Positions 10,690 to 19,799 of a stretch of DNA of 64,000 bases are shown here, piece by piece; the first letter of the stretch is position 1; the number at the start of each line of letters is the position of its first letter. The translations under genes were made by a program, and so were the position numbers. The DNA comes from Plectosphaerella cucumerina. Lineage: Eukaryota; Ascomycota; Sordariomycetes; Glomerellales; Plectosphaerellaceae. Below the pieces are notes generated by a model, which saw only the letters and a program-made list of their open reading frames with translations, did not search any database and was not told the origin of the DNA. The stretch covers positions 1,612,001 to 1,676,000 of the forward strand of contig JAGPXD010000003.1 in NCBI GenBank assembly GCA_020746995.1. Reading direction: 5' to 3'.

Positions 10690-11808
10690 TCATTTGTATT
10701 TGTTCCGAAGCATCTTGACCTGTTCGACCAGATCCTTGATCTGTGCGGCCTGAACTGCATGCTGTGCCGCCAGATCCATGTTCTGCCCGGCCAGAACCTT
10801 GTGTTGTGCGGCCATGAGCTTCATCTCTTCGTCTCGATCCTTCTTCGCCTGCTCAAGTTGCCGGACCTGTGATTCGAGTTGTCCGATGCGCGCATCGTTC
10901 TGCTCCAGGACGACGCGATTCTCAATCTGGGTCTTGTACAGACGCCTGTTCTCTGAACGAATCTCTTCCAATTCAATCTCGACGTATTGGCGGCGTTCAT
11001 CCTGTCTGGCGAGCTCGGAACGAACCTGTTGAAGATCGTAGGTGGTTCCATGGATGGCCTCGTGCTGGCACAGCCTCTCCAGAGTCTCGGCCAGGCACAC
11101 CGGCGGCTTGGGCTCGACAGGGCGCACGGGGGTATAGCGGTCATGCGTCATGACAGACTTCCAGTCGAGCGTTCCGAGATCGAACATATCCTTCCGCTGG
11201 CTCAGGATACGTTCGTACTGATCGAGCCGTTCCTTGGTCAGCTTGGCCTGCATCTCCGTGCGATGACCACCCCAGCTCAGACCGCTTGCAACGAAGAAGG
11301 CGTTGCAGTCGACGTCAGTATATCCGTTGGCACGAACTCGTTTGTACAGGTCCTCCGCATTCCAAAGGCTGTGTTCAACTGCTGTGAGAGTCGAATGGTA
11401 CAGCGTACGTTGTTTGTCGTCTGGGATCTCCTCAAAGTGAAGAGCAAGGGTCTCGACGTATGCGCCCCTTGGACCATTGTACTCGCACAGTCCAAGCTCA
11501 CTGGACGCCTTGGGGCGCCTGACGCTGACCTCGATCTGTAGGTTGGTGCGAACGGTGCATACGGGCTCGCTGAGGCCAGCCCCAGTCGTCATGCCAGTGT
11601 TGGCATCTGTGTTGGAACCCGAAACCAGCACATCGCAGTGATCGCACCGCTTCCTCTTTGGTGCCTTGCCGCCATCATCCTGGTTTCCTGCGTTCCGTTT
11701 TCCTCTGGTATTGTTCACCGTGGAAGCTCGAGGCTCGAGAGACGGGCGCGGATCGTTGTGCAGGGTATTCGTGGGACGGTAGCCCCCGGTGAGTTGGCTC
11801 GGTTTCAT
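10690..11808 (-). CDS. orphan protein with long C-terminal coiled coil
   Basis: Open frame of 372 aa, not recognised as any family. Residues 1-80 are polar and carry a basic patch, KAPKRKRCDHC, that could be a nuclear localisation signal. The middle (about 90-270) has mixed protein-like composition. From about residue 270 to the end it is a highly charged coiled coil (LARQDERRQYVEIELEEI onward). The tail is built of near-repeating heptads: MAAQHKV, LAGQNMD, LAAQHAV, QAAQIKD, LVEQVKM. On the minus strand a GTAAGC donor near 12056 suggests an upstream exon or spliced leader, so the start at 11808 is provisional. It sits between 17-bp arrays 1 and 2, in DNA unlike the rest of the window. Function unknown; it may be lineage-specific. 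Confidence 0.6.
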   Translation of the reverse strand: MKPSQLTGGYRPTNTLHNDPRPSLEPRASTVNNTRGKRNAGNQDDGGKAPKRKRCDHCDVLVSGSNTDANTGMTTGAGLSEPVCTVRTNLQIEVSVRRPKASSELGLCEYNGPRGAYVETLALHFEEIPDDKQRTLYHSTLTAVEHSLWNAEDLYKRVRANGYTDVDCNAFFVASGLSWGGHRTEMQAKLTKERLDQYERILSQRKDMFDLGTLDWKSVMTHDRYTPVRPVEPKPPVCLAETLERLCQHEAIHGTTYDLQQVRSELARQDERRQYVEIELEEIRSENRRLYKTQIENRVVLEQNDARIGQLESQVRQLEQAKKDRDEEMKLMAAQHKVLAGQNMDLAAQHAVQAAQIKDLVEQVKMLRNKYK

Positions 11809-13323
11809 GGTTTCCGTTCGTATGGTGAGCTTCGGAACCTTGAACTCTGGGTACGTGGCTTCGGGATGGCAGGCGGTGTCGAAAACAACTGCGAACTGGT
11901 GATATGGCGCTGGATGATGCGGATCTCTTGGTCTCGTGCGCGTACCGGATGCCTTCGCACGAAGGACTGCAGCTGATGCAAGCCTCCACGCGAACAGTCA
12001 GCATTTGATTTGGCTCCCACTTGTAAGGTATGACAAGGTAGAGAAGAAGTGTGCTTACCTGTGTCCGTACGCCGTCTTAGGTCAGGTAGACGGATGTGAT
12101 GGATTTGGAGATGGGAGGAGGCGGCGAGAATGGGAGCTGGGGGCGGAATCCGGGCAGAGTGAAAAAAAGCCCAGTAGGATGGAAGTACGGGCAGGTACAG
12201 GTAAACAGCATTCATTGGATAGAGCCTGTGTAGAAAATGGAAGGTGCCGAACTTTTACCTCGAAATTTACAATTCACTAGACAACCTCCTTGCCAGGGTG
12301 GAGCTGGAGTTGCAGTGTACTCAATGCTTCTGTTTCCCTGCCACTGCTCGCTCCTGGCACCTACCTATCTTGAACTGGAAGTGGGCTGAAAGATGACTTC
12401 GAAAACGACCTGGAAACTTAACTACCTACCTAAGGTACCTACATGTAACCTAGAAGTATCTGACGGGGATCAAAGCCCGTCTGAATGTCCACTATGTTGA
12501 ACTATCGAGTTGCCAGACGATCTTTAGCAAATGCACAGGATGATAGTCTAGATCTCTTCTTCGCCTTTTGCTCCATATCTCTCTGAATTGGAGGCGACAT
12601 GTGTGGGCATGGATGCTGCCTACAGACTGCTCCGAGAGGGGTGGGGAAATCTTCTGCCTAAGGTACCTAGGTACCTTGCCTACAAGGCAGGCGGAGTATC
12701 TCTCTCATCAGGACGGACAAGACAGTCAAGACCTGTGGTGAATGATCACGCGTTCTGAGACATAGAGTCATAGGCACAGGTAACAGAACCAGTCGATTGC
12801 GCTATCCATATAACAGCTGGAGTACGGATATGCCTTGAGGCGTCCTGAAATGGCTATTAATTGCCTAGCGGCGACGGTAGTACCTAACCAATGTCAGTAG
12901 GTACCCTGGATATACTGAATTTTGTCGATGGCAGAGGTGTGGGTGTCCATATCTGCTTGCGCGGCATCCACTTGGGATATCTTGTAAAACGTCATAATCG
13001 CGCCTCCGTTGTCATTTGGGACTTTGTTCGAGACCAAAGTATTGTTCCCCGCTGGGCGAGCTCTGCTCGTGGGATCTGTGCGGAGGGACTTAACAAATGT
13101 ACATGAGCTCGCGAGTCTTATGGTATACACACTACTGGTGTAGGTGCTTCACCCCCCAGATGCTTAGTATACCTAGGTACCTGTGTGTAGCTATACTTGC
13201 CTACTAGGTAGGTCCCTTTCAAATCTCTTTGAGGACAGCAGGTCCAGGAAGATTACCAGTCCGCAGCGCAGTGAGTTCAGCAAGGCAGAAGTTCGATCGG
13301 CTAAGTGACTTACCTAGGTAGCT
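11809..13323. other. AT-richer spacer with many TAGGTACCT-type motifs
   Basis: No gene is supported. The stretch is notably less GC-rich than its surroundings and contains clustered AGGTACCTAGGTACCT-like sequences (for example near 12424-12448, 12660-12677, 13170-13183, 13199-13213 and 13312-13322). Its left end is probably leader sequence of the coiled-coil gene. Confidence 0.55.
12660..12677. repeat. 18-bp perfect palindrome
   Basis: AAGGTACCTAGGTACCTT reads the same on both strands. It is flanked by a further imperfect inverted pair, CTGCCT at 12654 and AAGGCAG at 12684-12690, so the segment could fold into a cruciform or hairpin. It is the longest of a local cluster of such motifs. Confidence 0.85.
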
Positions 13324-13731
13324 GATAAATTGACGGAATAGGTCAATCAATGGAGCAGGTCAATCAATGGAGCAGGTCAATCAATGGAGCAGGTCAATCA
13401 ATGGAGCAGGTCAATCAATGGAGCAGGTCAATCAATGGAGCAGGTCAATCAATGGAGCAGGTCAATCAATGGAGCAGGTCAATCAATGGAGCAGGTCAAT
13501 CAATGGAGCAGGTCAATCAATGGAGCAGGTCAATCAATGGAGCAGGTCAATCAATGGAGCAGGTCAATCAATGGAGCAGGTCAATCGACGAAGCAGGTCA
13601 ATCGACGGAGCATGTCAGTCGACGAAGCAGGTCGATCAACGCAGCAGGTCAGTCGACGAAGCAGGTCGATCAACGCAGCAGGTCAATTGATACAGCAGGT
13701 TCGTTAATACAAGAAGTCAATCGATGCAGCA
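13324..13731. repeat. 17-bp minisatellite array 2 (main array)
   Basis: Twenty-four consecutive 17-base units. Fourteen, from 13341 to 13578, are perfect copies of GGTCAATCAATGGAGCA. One diverged unit precedes them. Nine units of rising divergence follow (GGTCAATCGACGAAGCA, GGTCGATCAACGCAGCA and so on) to 13731. The plus strand has no stop codon in any frame of the perfect part. Because 17 is not a multiple of three, all three frames give the same 17-residue peptide period (GQSMEQVNQWSRSINGA). The longest open frame runs 13350-13769, but a protein product is doubtful. Confidence 0.95.
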
Positions 13732-13892
13732 GCGAGTCTCCCGAAGCTGCTGTGGCAGACTGGCAGTAGGTATTAAGTATGCGATACTCGCGACGTCCTA
13801 TGCGATTTTCCTTCAGTCTAACGGCGGTGTAGCGAGCATGGAGACGGATGTTAGACGTGCACCTAGGGATGGGTGACACATGCGCCGATGGT

Positions 13893-14027
13893 CGTCCACA
13901 CCGGGAAGACCAGGCGGCGGAACAGGGGCGGTATCGGTGGCAGCAGTCAGCATAATGACGACTGCAGCGGCGTCCGCACCGGAAAGACCAGGCGGCGGAG
14001 TAGGGGCGGCATTAGTCGCAGAAGTTA
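13893..14027. repeat. two diverged copies of a 78-bp direct repeat
   Basis: Segments starting CGTCCACACCGGGAAGACCA (13893) and CGTCCGCACCGGAAAGACCA (13971) match over about 57 bases with roughly a dozen substitutions and no gaps. The period of 78 bp equals 26 codons, so any frame across it would carry a 26-aa repeat. On the minus strand one frame reads PVPPPGLPG and PTPPPGLSG. No function is recognised. Confidence 0.75.
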
Positions 14028-14419
14028 ATACGGTGAATCTCGAGCGTGAGGATGTTCCCTCTGGCAAATGCAGAATGCTGGGCACGGAAGAGAGAGAAGT
14101 CGGTACCGGTACTGGATGAGTGTTCATCGGTACCCGGCTGTTGGATCTCGGTATCAGAGTCGCTTGACTCGGAGTCGGTCGACTCGCTTGAGTCGCTTGA
14201 GTCGCTCTGTTCGTCCCGTTGCTGTTCGTTTTGCTTTGCCTTCCGGGCCCTCTTCTTCTGTCTTCGTTCCTTCTTTTTCTGCCTCTTCTTGGCTTTCCTC
14301 TCCTTCCTCTTCAGCCTCTTGAGCTTTCTCTTTGACATTTGTGAGATAGCGGGAGTTTTCGCCTCGTGAAACGTGCCACCCTGAGGGACAGTGTGGTTCG
14401 GGGTTTCTTCCCCGGTCAT
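14012..14419 (-). CDS. hypothetical low-complexity protein, basic then acidic
   Basis: A 135-aa frame with strongly segmented composition. Residues 29-65 are almost entirely Lys/Arg (SKRKLKRLKRKERKAKKRQK and onward). A Gln-rich hinge follows, then a Ser/Asp/Glu tract (SDSSDSSESTDSESSDSDTE). Such basic-plus-phosphorylatable-acidic design is common in nucleolar and chromatin proteins, but nothing beyond composition supports that. It overlaps the 78-bp repeat at its 3' end and lies just downstream, on its own strand, of a 21-bp triple repeat. The gene model is uncertain: upstream exons are possible, and a plus-strand gene piece lies immediately beyond. Confidence 0.4.
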   Translation of the reverse strand: MTGEETPNHTVPQGGTFHEAKTPAISQMSKRKLKRLKRKERKAKKRQKKKERRQKKRARKAKQNEQQRDEQSDSSDSSESTDSESSDSDTEIQQPGTDEHSSSTGTDFSLFRAQHSAFARGNILTLEIHRINFCD

Positions 14420-14513
14420 CTTGACGGCTTTCCACCGATGCTACAACGATATGATTTGTTGTTACTGAGACTGTGTCACACAAGGTAATTAGTAAGTTTA
14501 TTGTAGATACAAT

Positions 14514-14576
14514 ACCTATTTTACGAAAGATACTACCTATTTTACGAAAGATACTACCTATTTTACGAAAGATACT
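14514..14576. repeat. 21-bp tandem repeat, three perfect copies
   Basis: Three identical 21-base units (each ACCTATTTTACG followed by AAAGATACT) follow one another exactly, with a four-base start of a fourth. It is AT-rich against a GC-rich background. 21 is a multiple of three, so the repeat stays in frame. Confidence 0.95.
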
Positions 14577-14610
14577 ACCACCGCTAGAGCTGACGTCTAT
14601 AAGCCTGAAG

Positions 14611-15001
14611 TGAACCTTCTGTATCTTATGTTGAGGACAGCGCGATACCTGGGAGAGGGGAGGTTGAGGATGCATACCACTACCCAGAGGGCCAGAAGCG
14701 TCGGCACGAGAGCACATTGAGTAGACTAGGCGTCAAGTACATTTTCGGTAAGTCACTCTTACTATTTAATAAGTAAAATAAGATAAAAAGAATCTCGGGG
14801 AATCTATCCCCTGTAGTTGTTAACCTTGTGGCGACATACCACAACTCGACTTCCGCCTTCATGCAGAACGCAGCGGAGAACGGTCTCTCAATCGCCTTCA
14901 TCGAGACAAAAGTTGCCATCCCCATCGACAGAAACCCGGGTCACGACATTTTCAAGACAAGCATGCCAGACCCAGACCTCGTGGCCGCCACCGGACCATG
15001 A
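14611..15001 (+). pseudogene. 5'-truncated spliced gene piece, unrecognised
   Basis: Two coding-like segments join in frame across a typical intron. Exon A (14611-14747) ends at GTAAGT, the intron is 14748-14816 ending CTGTAG, and exon B (14817-15001) ends in TGA. The joined frame gives about 106 residues of natural protein composition, including KRRHESTLSRLGVKYIF before the junction and NLVATYHNSTSAFMQNAAEN after it. The frame meets a TGA at 14606-14608 upstream and has no ATG, so exon A must be an internal exon whose 5' partner is missing or hidden, or a relic. I do not recognise the family. It lies between 17-bp arrays 2 and 3. Confidence 0.5.
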
Positions 15002-15042
15002 AACGCGTTACAGCACGGTGGGCTCCCTAGACTTCGACAGAG

Positions 15043-15137
15043 GCGCAGTCAACGGAATAGATCAGTCAACGCAGTAGATCATTCAACGTAGTAGATCAGT
15101 CAACGTAGTAGATCATTCAACGTAGCAGGTCAGTCCA
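15043..15137. repeat. 17-bp repeat array 3
   Basis: Five full units and a partial one in the 17-base register: GCGCAGTCAACGGAATA, GATCAGTCAACGCAGTA, GATCATTCAACGTAGTA, GATCAGTCAACGTAGTA, GATCATTCAACGTAGCA, GGTCAGTCC. The alternation of CAGTC and CATTC units suggests amplification of a 34-bp dimer. It is the same family as the arrays at 10071 and 13324. Confidence 0.85.
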
Positions 15138-15333
15138 GGTGCCACAGTCTGTTGAAATCGATCCGGTATTTGGCAGCTGCCGCCTCTGCCTTCTTGGCCC
15201 TGAAGCGGTCCCAAGATTGTGCAGCTGTGGGGGTGAAGATGTATGCCGTGATGTCCTGATACCATGGTGAGGTCAAGTACTTTGACAACTCTGGGATGGC
15301 ATCTGCAGCCATGGATGGCACTTGGGCGGACAT
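15130..15333 (-). CDS. small ORF bounded by 17-bp repeats
   Basis: A 67-aa frame starting MSAQVPSMAADAIPELSKYL and ending RLWHLD. Its middle is protein-like (SPWYQDITAYIFTPTAAQSW) with an Ala/Lys-rich helix after it. The start codon lies within a 17-bp unit (array 4) and the stop codon lies within the last unit of array 3, so the frame occupies exactly the DNA between two repeat blocks. No family is recognised. It may be a gene fragment left between repeats rather than a working gene. Confidence 0.35.
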   Translation of the reverse strand: MSAQVPSMAADAIPELSKYLTSPWYQDITAYIFTPTAAQSWDRFRAKKAEAAAAKYRIDFNRLWHLD

Positions 15334-15362
15334 GTCAATACAGCAGGTCAATCGACACCACA
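15332..15362. repeat. 17-bp repeat array 4 (about two units)
   Basis: ATGTCAATACAGCA followed by GGTCAATCGACACCACA matches the 17-bp family. It closes the repeat-bearing island on the right. Confidence 0.7.
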
Positions 15363-15992
15363 GTTACGTGACGTAGAAGCAAACCAAGATCTTGCCTCCT
15401 AGAAGGCCAACAGCTTGGTCCAAAGACTGCCCGTTTAGGCAGCCGGACATCGGACGTGATGCCTTTGCCAGGGAAGAATTCTAGAGGTAACGTCAACTTG
15501 GCACGTTACCGTTGAAGGTTATTCGCGGCTGGATTCACAGCTTCTTGACTGTTCTTCGGGCGATGTCAGCCTCCACTGCCCGGGGAAGTTCGCCGCTGTC
15601 GGACCCCGCCCATCTTACACCTAGAGACAGAGATCTCAAGCGTTTTGAAATGATCCATTCTAATGCTCCATGAGATATCACATCCAATTTGTTTGTTGAA
15701 AGCAAACGCGATAGTCCCGCCCTAATCAGAAGGTACGCCGCGGTGGCCAGAAGCGGCAGGCATCATGGCAGCCTGTGATGATGATGAGAGGATTCCGACC
15801 AGCAATGTATTCCATTGAATCTAGGCCACGCTCACATGACTTCGACAATTTACGATCATGCAAGACTCATTTTCACATTATTTCTACACCAATATTCCCC
15901 AATTGCGAGGTGAAATCGAAGCAGCGTCTTCGCTAGCTCGGCCACTTCTCATCTCATGGGTTTCCCTTCACCAACTCAGGTCCTCCAGCTTC
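15363..15992. other. intergenic region right of the repeat island
   Basis: No gene or repeat unit was seen. It marks the return to ordinary sequence and contains the 3' flank of the aminopeptidase. Confidence 0.6.
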
Positions 15993-17484
15993 TCAAACAG
16001 GAGCGGCAAAGTTGAAATGGGCAAGCTCGTACAGGTAGCCGGTGGCGAGCTTGGCGTGCTGGAAGACGTGGTCGAAGTCGACGTGCTCGATGGTGTCGTT
16101 GGGGGTGTGGATGTAGGGGTTGTGGTTGCCGAAGGGCGTCTCGAAGATGAACGACGAGGGGTATCCGTTGCGGTTGGCAGAGGCATGGTCAGAGCAGGCG
16201 TAGCCGCAGGTAGTCTCCTCGTAGGGGATGTCGGTGTACTCGTCGATGAGGATCTTCATGAACTCGTTCTGGCTGGGGTCGGTGAAGTCGTTGACCAGGC
16301 CGAACCGCTCAACACCATCGCGACCCTTGTAACCGACCATATCCTGATAAAGTTAGTTCATTGCGCGATTGCAAGCGCCTGTTGGAACCATCCAATTACC
16401 TGATTAAGCATTCCACGCACGACCATGCCAAGTCCTCGGTATTGCGTGAAGATCTACCGATATCGCGGAGTCAGTGATTGCATTTCACAGCCGTGTCACG
16501 AGTCTTCAGGAGTCTGTCTCGCGAGTGTTTATGCCTCCAACTCGTAACACAGACTCGCACAGCTCCCGACGCAGCCATTTACTGCGATAAAGAACTCCGG
16601 GTGGACTTACATCTTGCGAGCCCAGGAGGCCGGACTCCTCAGCGCCATACCAGTGCCACTCGATGGTGTTGCGGTGGTCGCCCTCAGCCAACCGAGGGTC
16701 CGAGAGAAGGACACGCAGAGTGTCCAGGAGCATGAGAGATCCAGAGCCATTGTCATCTGAGAAGTTCGATTAGATACCTTGCCTTAGAGCAGGGTGGTTC
16801 CTCACGCAGGCCAGGTTGGTTCTTCGTGAAGAGAGGGTAACTCACCAGCACCAGGAGCGCGACCGGCACCGCGATCGTTTGAAATTACAGAATCCAAATG
16901 GGCGCCCAGCACTACTGTATCGCTTCTAATGATGCCAGGAAGGCTCACAATGAGCGAGGGTTGCGCCCAGGCGGTGTGGCGGACGTAGCGGACTGTGGCG
17001 AGGGGGTTGCCGCTCTCCTTGATGGCCTCTCTAATTTGGGCGTAAAGCCAGTCCACCGCATCCACGCCGTACTGCGAGTTGAAGTAACGGTTGTGGAACG
17101 AGCTGAAAGTGACAAGCTGCTCCTCAATCTTCTTCAGGTTGATCTTGGCGTGGAGCTCCTCGACGGCGCACTTGTGGTGGACCTTGGACGGAAAGGGGTT
17201 GGCAGCAGCGAGACGAGCGCTGACGGGAGGCTCAGGGAACTCCGTGATATCGAAGAAGTGGGCACCCTCCTGCAATTGAAATGTCAGTTCCTTGCCGCCC
17301 AGAAAGTGGCGTGGGTGGTGGTTGTACGTACGTCCCTGAGCTTGAACTTCTCGTCCTCGGTGACCACGCGAACGTCACCCGGGCCGAACTCGAGAGTGAA
17401 CAGCTTGTCGGCACGCTCCTGCATGGGGGCAGTGGCCGAGGCGCCGGCGGCGAGAGCCGCAACGAGGGCAGAGGAGTAACGCAT
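15993..17484 (-). CDS. secreted leucine aminopeptidase, M28 family
   Basis: Predicted extracellular zinc exopeptidase releasing N-terminal residues from peptides, 375 aa. Five exons on the minus strand: 17332-17484, 16846-17269, 16611-16756, 16400-16453 and 15993-16343, all phases consistent. MRYSSALVAALAAGASA is a signal peptide; the ATG at 17484 puts it exactly at the N-terminus, so the in-frame ATG 18 codons upstream was not chosen. Two-zinc ligands of the M28E fold are visible: His175 (LGAHLDS), Asp193/194 (DDNGSG), Glu232-Glu233 (GAEESG), Asp260 (QDMVGYKG) and His338 (YIHTPNDT). Cys305 and Cys309 (CGYAC) match the conserved disulfide. A propeptide of about 60 residues precedes the catalytic domain, as in Aspergillus Lap1. 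A TATA box lies 141 bases upstream. Confidence 0.92.
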
Positions 17485-19211
17485 GTTGGCTGCGAAGGAG
17501 GTGTGGGATTGGACTTGTCGAGGAGTCGAGAGGTTCAATGGGCTTGACTGGGACGGACAGAGCAGAGCCGGCGTCTGAAGAGAGCAGAAGGACCCGCCCG
17601 AAAGCCAGCGGACGCGCCGGCAAGATATATAGCTGCGCTACACTCCCCAGCTTCGTGCGCCGCTCATGCCGCAGCTGCCCGCCCTGGAAGCTCCCCCAGC
17701 CTCTCAGCAGGCGGCAGCCAAGACACCAAGCAGGAAGCTGGAGCCGGCCAGGCGGCGTGCCGCGATGTGACTTGTTTGTGTTCCCGCGCAGCTCCGGCGT
17801 CGCAACACGAACGATGACAGCAGCCCCAAGGGCGGGCTACACTGCAACAGGAAGCTGGTGGGCGCCACGCGCAGCAGGGCCGGAGCTTCACAGGAGCAAC
17901 AAATCGAGCTTCCAGAAAGGATGGTCGCCAAGGCTGCGCTAGCAGGAAATAAAGATAAAAGACAGATGTTGTTCCTGGGGCTCCTGCAGGTACCCCTGTC
18001 GCTGGGTTGTTTCCCCGCAGTGGCACAAGGCGGTGGCGGCGGAGGTTGGGCCGCTCGGGGCAGAGCAGGCTAGGTGTTGATCTCCCACGCAGGAGCACTT
18101 TGTTTCAACCTACCGTGTAAGGATCTAGGGAGTAAGATGATGTCTGTCAGACTGTCACGAGGACGGATGCTTGAGAGGACAGATCTCCAAGTTCGACCAT
18201 GGAACTGTATCTTCGACTGCCAGAATCATCAGCTGGAGCATGTAGAGTCAGCGGGGACTTTGGTTGACCCGCTTGCCCGCCCATCCGCCATGCCCGGTTG
18301 AATCCCGACAGGCCGTGCTGGGGTCAGCCCACCCGTTTCGGAAGGTGACATTCACAGCCAAGGCCAACGACTCGAAGGGCGGGAGGGGAATTCTGCTCAT
18401 CGATGCTTCAGTGAACTTGGGCGTATCAAGAGTGGAAGCCTGGACATCACCTTGAGAAAGTGAGCAATCGGTGCAGATTGTGACTCGCCGAAGACATCAA
18501 CATTGCATGCCGCGTAGATCGAGTGATCTCTACATGGCTGGTACCTATCGTCTGGTTAACTGCTCACTCATTTGCTTTACCCAGTGAGCTGGCCTAGAAG
18601 ACCTGCAGGAGCCCCGGTTGAATGCGGTGTTGCGGCGTTGCCCGAAGATGGCAGTGAGCAGGCGGAAGTCCGACCAGGGGCAGGCAGACCAGCAGTCCAG
18701 CCAACCCCCGATGCCGATACAGCCGGTCTCGAAGCTAGGCTAACATACCAGTGACACTGGATCTGTTCAGCACACATTGTCTTCGCTGCTCATGCATTTG
18801 CTGGTGGATATTTATGATCGATGCGATCAAACATTAGCAAGGCACCTCTGGCTGAGGAGTACCTACACAGTACACCGGCACAAGACGTTTGACCCGGTGT
18901 GTCAACACAACTCATCTCACAATATCAGGTGGCTTCAACTTCTAAACTGCAGATGACTCGAAACTTGAAATCGAATTGAAATTTCAATGGGGTTGAGCAG
19001 ATGTACTACTGGTCTGGATGCTGAAGTTCGTGAAAGACGCTCTCAGACTGTCCAAGCCGACTCAAACCAATAAGGTACGTACCTTGGTATGAAATCCTGT
19101 CCCTACATCCCAGACCGGAACAATGAATACTGCCAACCCATCAGTAGTAAAGCAAAGCAGTTGTTGAAGACTTCTCTTTGTTCCGTCTTTCAGTACCGCC
19201 GTCAGTGCGTC
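17485..19211. other. intergenic region upstream of the aminopeptidase
   Basis: The first 200 bases are the aminopeptidase promoter and leader. The remainder has no supported gene. A 14-bp palindrome AAGGTACGTACCTT lies at 19072-19085, the same motif class as the cluster at 12.4-13.3 kb. Confidence 0.55.
17625..17631 (-). promoter_or_regulatory. TATA box of the aminopeptidase gene
   Basis: On the minus strand the sequence reads TATATAT, within GCTATATATC, 141 bases before the ATG at 17484. It is the only strong TATA-like element in this leader. Confidence 0.55.
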
Positions 19212-19799
19212 TCAGCTAAAGAAAGGAATACGCATGGCGATGCGCTGAAAGACCGACGTCAGAGTGACCAGCGATCTGTGCCCCGTCTCGGTTTCTCTGA
19301 CCTCCTCCCCGGCTCCACTAGTGAAGTCTACCCTGCCAGAGTTTTTCTGTTTAAGTTGGGCCAGTCGGGTCTTCATTTGCTCAGTGGCGAATGAGTTGTT
19401 GCAGTAGAGAGCTCCCGAGTAGGCGAGCTTGTTCGAGAGCTCTCCAACAAGCCACAAGTCGGTGTTGCGATAGAAGCGCGCGCCACTTGAGTTCGTGCTG
19501 GCCTGGACGAGGTCCTCATCAAACCCTTCAAGCATATTGCCCTCCGTGACCGTGTCAAGTCCACGGTCAGCTTCAACGACAGAGCCGACGAAGTTATGCT
19601 TGTCAAGACGCCGGCGCTTGGTGTCGACCCAGTTCTCTGGGTCGGTCTCACCGCGCGACGGGTCGGTGAGAGCGGATCCACGTTTGCGCTGCATGGTTGC
19701 GCCGGATTTCCTGTTCTTAGAACGGGACTTGCCGGGGGCTTGCCGGGGGCCCCGGCGACCGGGCGGAGCGGGCATGAGTGTGAAAGCAGAAGATTCCAT
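19212..19799 (-). CDS. hypothetical protein, unrecognised
   Basis: Open frame of 195 aa. Residues 1-65 are basic and disordered (RSKNRKSG, QRKRGS, DTKRRRLD). Residues about 66-155 look like folded protein (GFDEDLVQAS, RFYRNTDLWLVGELSNKLAY, LYCNNSFATEQMKTRLAQ). The end is less protein-like, so the real 3' end may differ. No domain was recognised. Further coding-like segments lie upstream on the same strand (19924-20244 and 20168-20419) but I could not join them by good splice sites, so this may be part of a decayed larger gene. Confidence 0.4.
   Translation of the reverse strand: MESSAFTLMPAPPGRRGPRQAPGKSRSKNRKSGATMQRKRGSALTDPSRGETDPENWVDTKRRRLDKHNFVGSVVEADRGLDTVTEGNMLEGFDEDLVQASTNSSGARFYRNTDLWLVGELSNKLAYSGALYCNNSFATEQMKTRLAQLKQKNSGRVDFTSGAGEEVRETETGHRSLVTLTSVFQRIAMRIPFFS

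Noticed and set aside
13350..13769. 139-aa open frame through the 17-bp array as a protein gene
   Set aside because: The frame is open only because the repeat unit lacks stop codons in every phase. Two parallel frames are equally open, and no start context or flanking coding sequence supports a gene.
10071..15362. CRISPR array
   Set aside because: Units are contiguous 17-mers without unique spacers, there are no cas genes, and the genome is fungal.
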